Part shown: positions 63,660-64,000 of the stretch, piece by piece
Layout: each line of letters begins with the position of its first letter
Position numbering within the stretch: position 1 is the first letter of the stretch
Origin: Olleya namhaensis
GTDB taxonomy: Bacteria; Bacteroidota; Bacteroidia; Flavobacteriales; Flavobacteriaceae
Direction: 5' to 3'
DNA length: 64,000 nucleotides
Assembly: GCF_900114005.1 (NCBI RefSeq)
Contig: NZ_FORM01000006.1
Span: 186,001 to 250,000 of the forward strand
Notes under the pieces: model-generated
Database searches by the model: none
Seen by the model: only the letters and a program-made list of their open reading frames with translations
What the model was told of the DNA's origin: nothing
Program-made: the position numbers and the translations under genes

Positions 63660-64000
63660 AATTATTAAAACCATTACTGCTGTTTTTAATAATCAACTTT
63701 GGAGGCTTAGCCTTAGGAAGTTGGTTAATGGGCAATGGTCCTTTATCGCCTTGGTATACTAATTTAAACCAAGCTCCTTGGACACCCCCGGGCTGGGTTT
63801 TTGGTGTTGCTTGGACCATAATAATGATTTGTTTCTCTGTTTATTTAGCGCAACTATTTAGTAGTTATCGCTCTAAAAAACTGACTGTCATTTTTTGTCT
63901 GCAGTTTGTTTTAAACGTAATTTGGAACTATCTTTTTTTTAATCAACACTTAGTACTATTAGCTTTAGTTTCTATAATAGCATTAACAATTGTTATCTTT
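63656..64000 (+). CDS. tspO: TspO/MBR family protein (truncated by window end)
   Basis: The first 115 codons are visible and run off the window. Translation shows tryptophan-rich membrane helices: LPLLLF-like first helix, then LNQAPWTPPGWVFGVAWT near residue 39 and LQFVLNVIWNYLFF, the typical TspO motifs. TspO proteins bind porphyrins and tetrapyrroles and act in photo-oxidative stress. Coupled to the glutathione peroxidase gene by a 4-nt overlap. Confidence 0.92.
   Translation, partial: MKLLKPLLLFLIINFGGLALGSWLMGNGPLSPWYTNLNQAPWTPPGWVFGVAWTIIMICFSVYLAQLFSSYRSKKLTVIFCLQFVLNVIWNYLFFNQHLVLLALVSIIALTIVIF

Overview
The window looks like chromosomal DNA from a marine member of the Flavobacteriaceae (Bacteroidota). 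It is AT-rich throughout. It carries a type IX secretion cargo protein with a C-terminal sorting domain, Bacteroidota-type RNA polymerase omega, BamD next to CoaBC, DUF4835, DUF6913 and DUF2911 proteins, and an RprXY-like two-component pair. Shine-Dalgarno sequences are mostly absent and several start codons are TTG or GTG. Promoters, where visible, resemble the Bacteroidota -7 box TAnnTTTG. The gene set and intergenic repeats fit the Olleya/Lacinutrix/Winogradskyella part of the family, but the genus cannot be fixed from sequence alone. I saw no rRNA, tRNA, CRISPR array, insertion sequence or prophage.

Region 1-49.7 kb is mostly conserved core genome in short operons. 1-12 kb holds pcm, a Gfo/Idh/MocA oxidoreductase, a 3-hydroxyacyl-CoA dehydrogenase, DUF1015, yggS, a four-helix-bundle (23S rRNA intervening-sequence type) protein, an exonuclease/GIY-YIG/UvrC-like fusion, a DUF3857 protein, a potassium channel with a zinc-ribbon tail and miaA. 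12-20 kb (minus strand) holds a response regulator and histidine kinase, coaE, a YbbR protein, a glycosyltransferase and an 883-residue secreted repeat protein. 20-27 kb (minus strand) holds fabI, recN, DUF4835, coaBC, rpoZ, bamD, dapA and a DUF6913 gene. 27-33 kb holds a two-gene (split) 5'-nucleotidase, a membrane protein, ligA, prmC and a GNAT gene. 33-40 kb holds an LEA14-like lipoprotein, ribD, a HAD hydrolase, a DMT transporter, yigZ, a thioesterase, dnaA, a low-molecular-weight phosphatase and an RsmI-like methyltransferase. 40-49.7 kb holds a lysozyme-fold protein, a DUF2279 protein, mltG, a GNAT gene, dapF, an HtrA protease, a long-type GAPDH, a coiled-coil membrane protein, another GNAT gene and DUF2911.

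Region 49.7-51.1 kb is a three-gene ArsR-led operon (ArsR, DUF6428, ArsN-like acetyltransferase) that lacks the arsenate reductase and efflux pump usually seen with it. Region 51.2-64 kb is an accessory photoprotection island read entirely on the plus strand. In order it encodes a TetR regulator, an ABC1/UbiB-family kinase, a flavin-reductase-like protein, an SDR-DUF2867 protein, a DUF2256 mini-protein, a DASH-type cryptochrome/photolyase, an Fe-S photolyase, a third photolyase, an unrecognised 142-residue protein, a TIGR03643 protein, GTP cyclohydrolase I, an unrecognised 74-residue protein, an SDR without its catalytic tyrosine, a glutathione peroxidase and the start of TspO. Photolyases need FAD plus an antenna, often a folate or a deazaflavin/lumazine. 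The neighbouring flavin reductase-like and GTP cyclohydrolase genes could therefore feed cofactor supply, while the peroxidase and TspO would address photo-oxidative stress.

Three signals are not explained by genes. (1) A near-identical promoter/operator lies before the TetR operon and before the 142-residue-protein/folE operon: an inverted repeat GTTAAA-N5-TTTAAC, then exactly 14 nt, then GTTAAACATTTTGTAT. It appears to join the two halves of the island into one regulon. (2) A 13-mer, TTCCGCGWAAGCG, occurs eight times, seven of them inside coding sequence, and carries a GNAA mini-hairpin core. (3) REP-like repeats occur only in the photolyase island, two of them as an inverted pair between photolyase genes.
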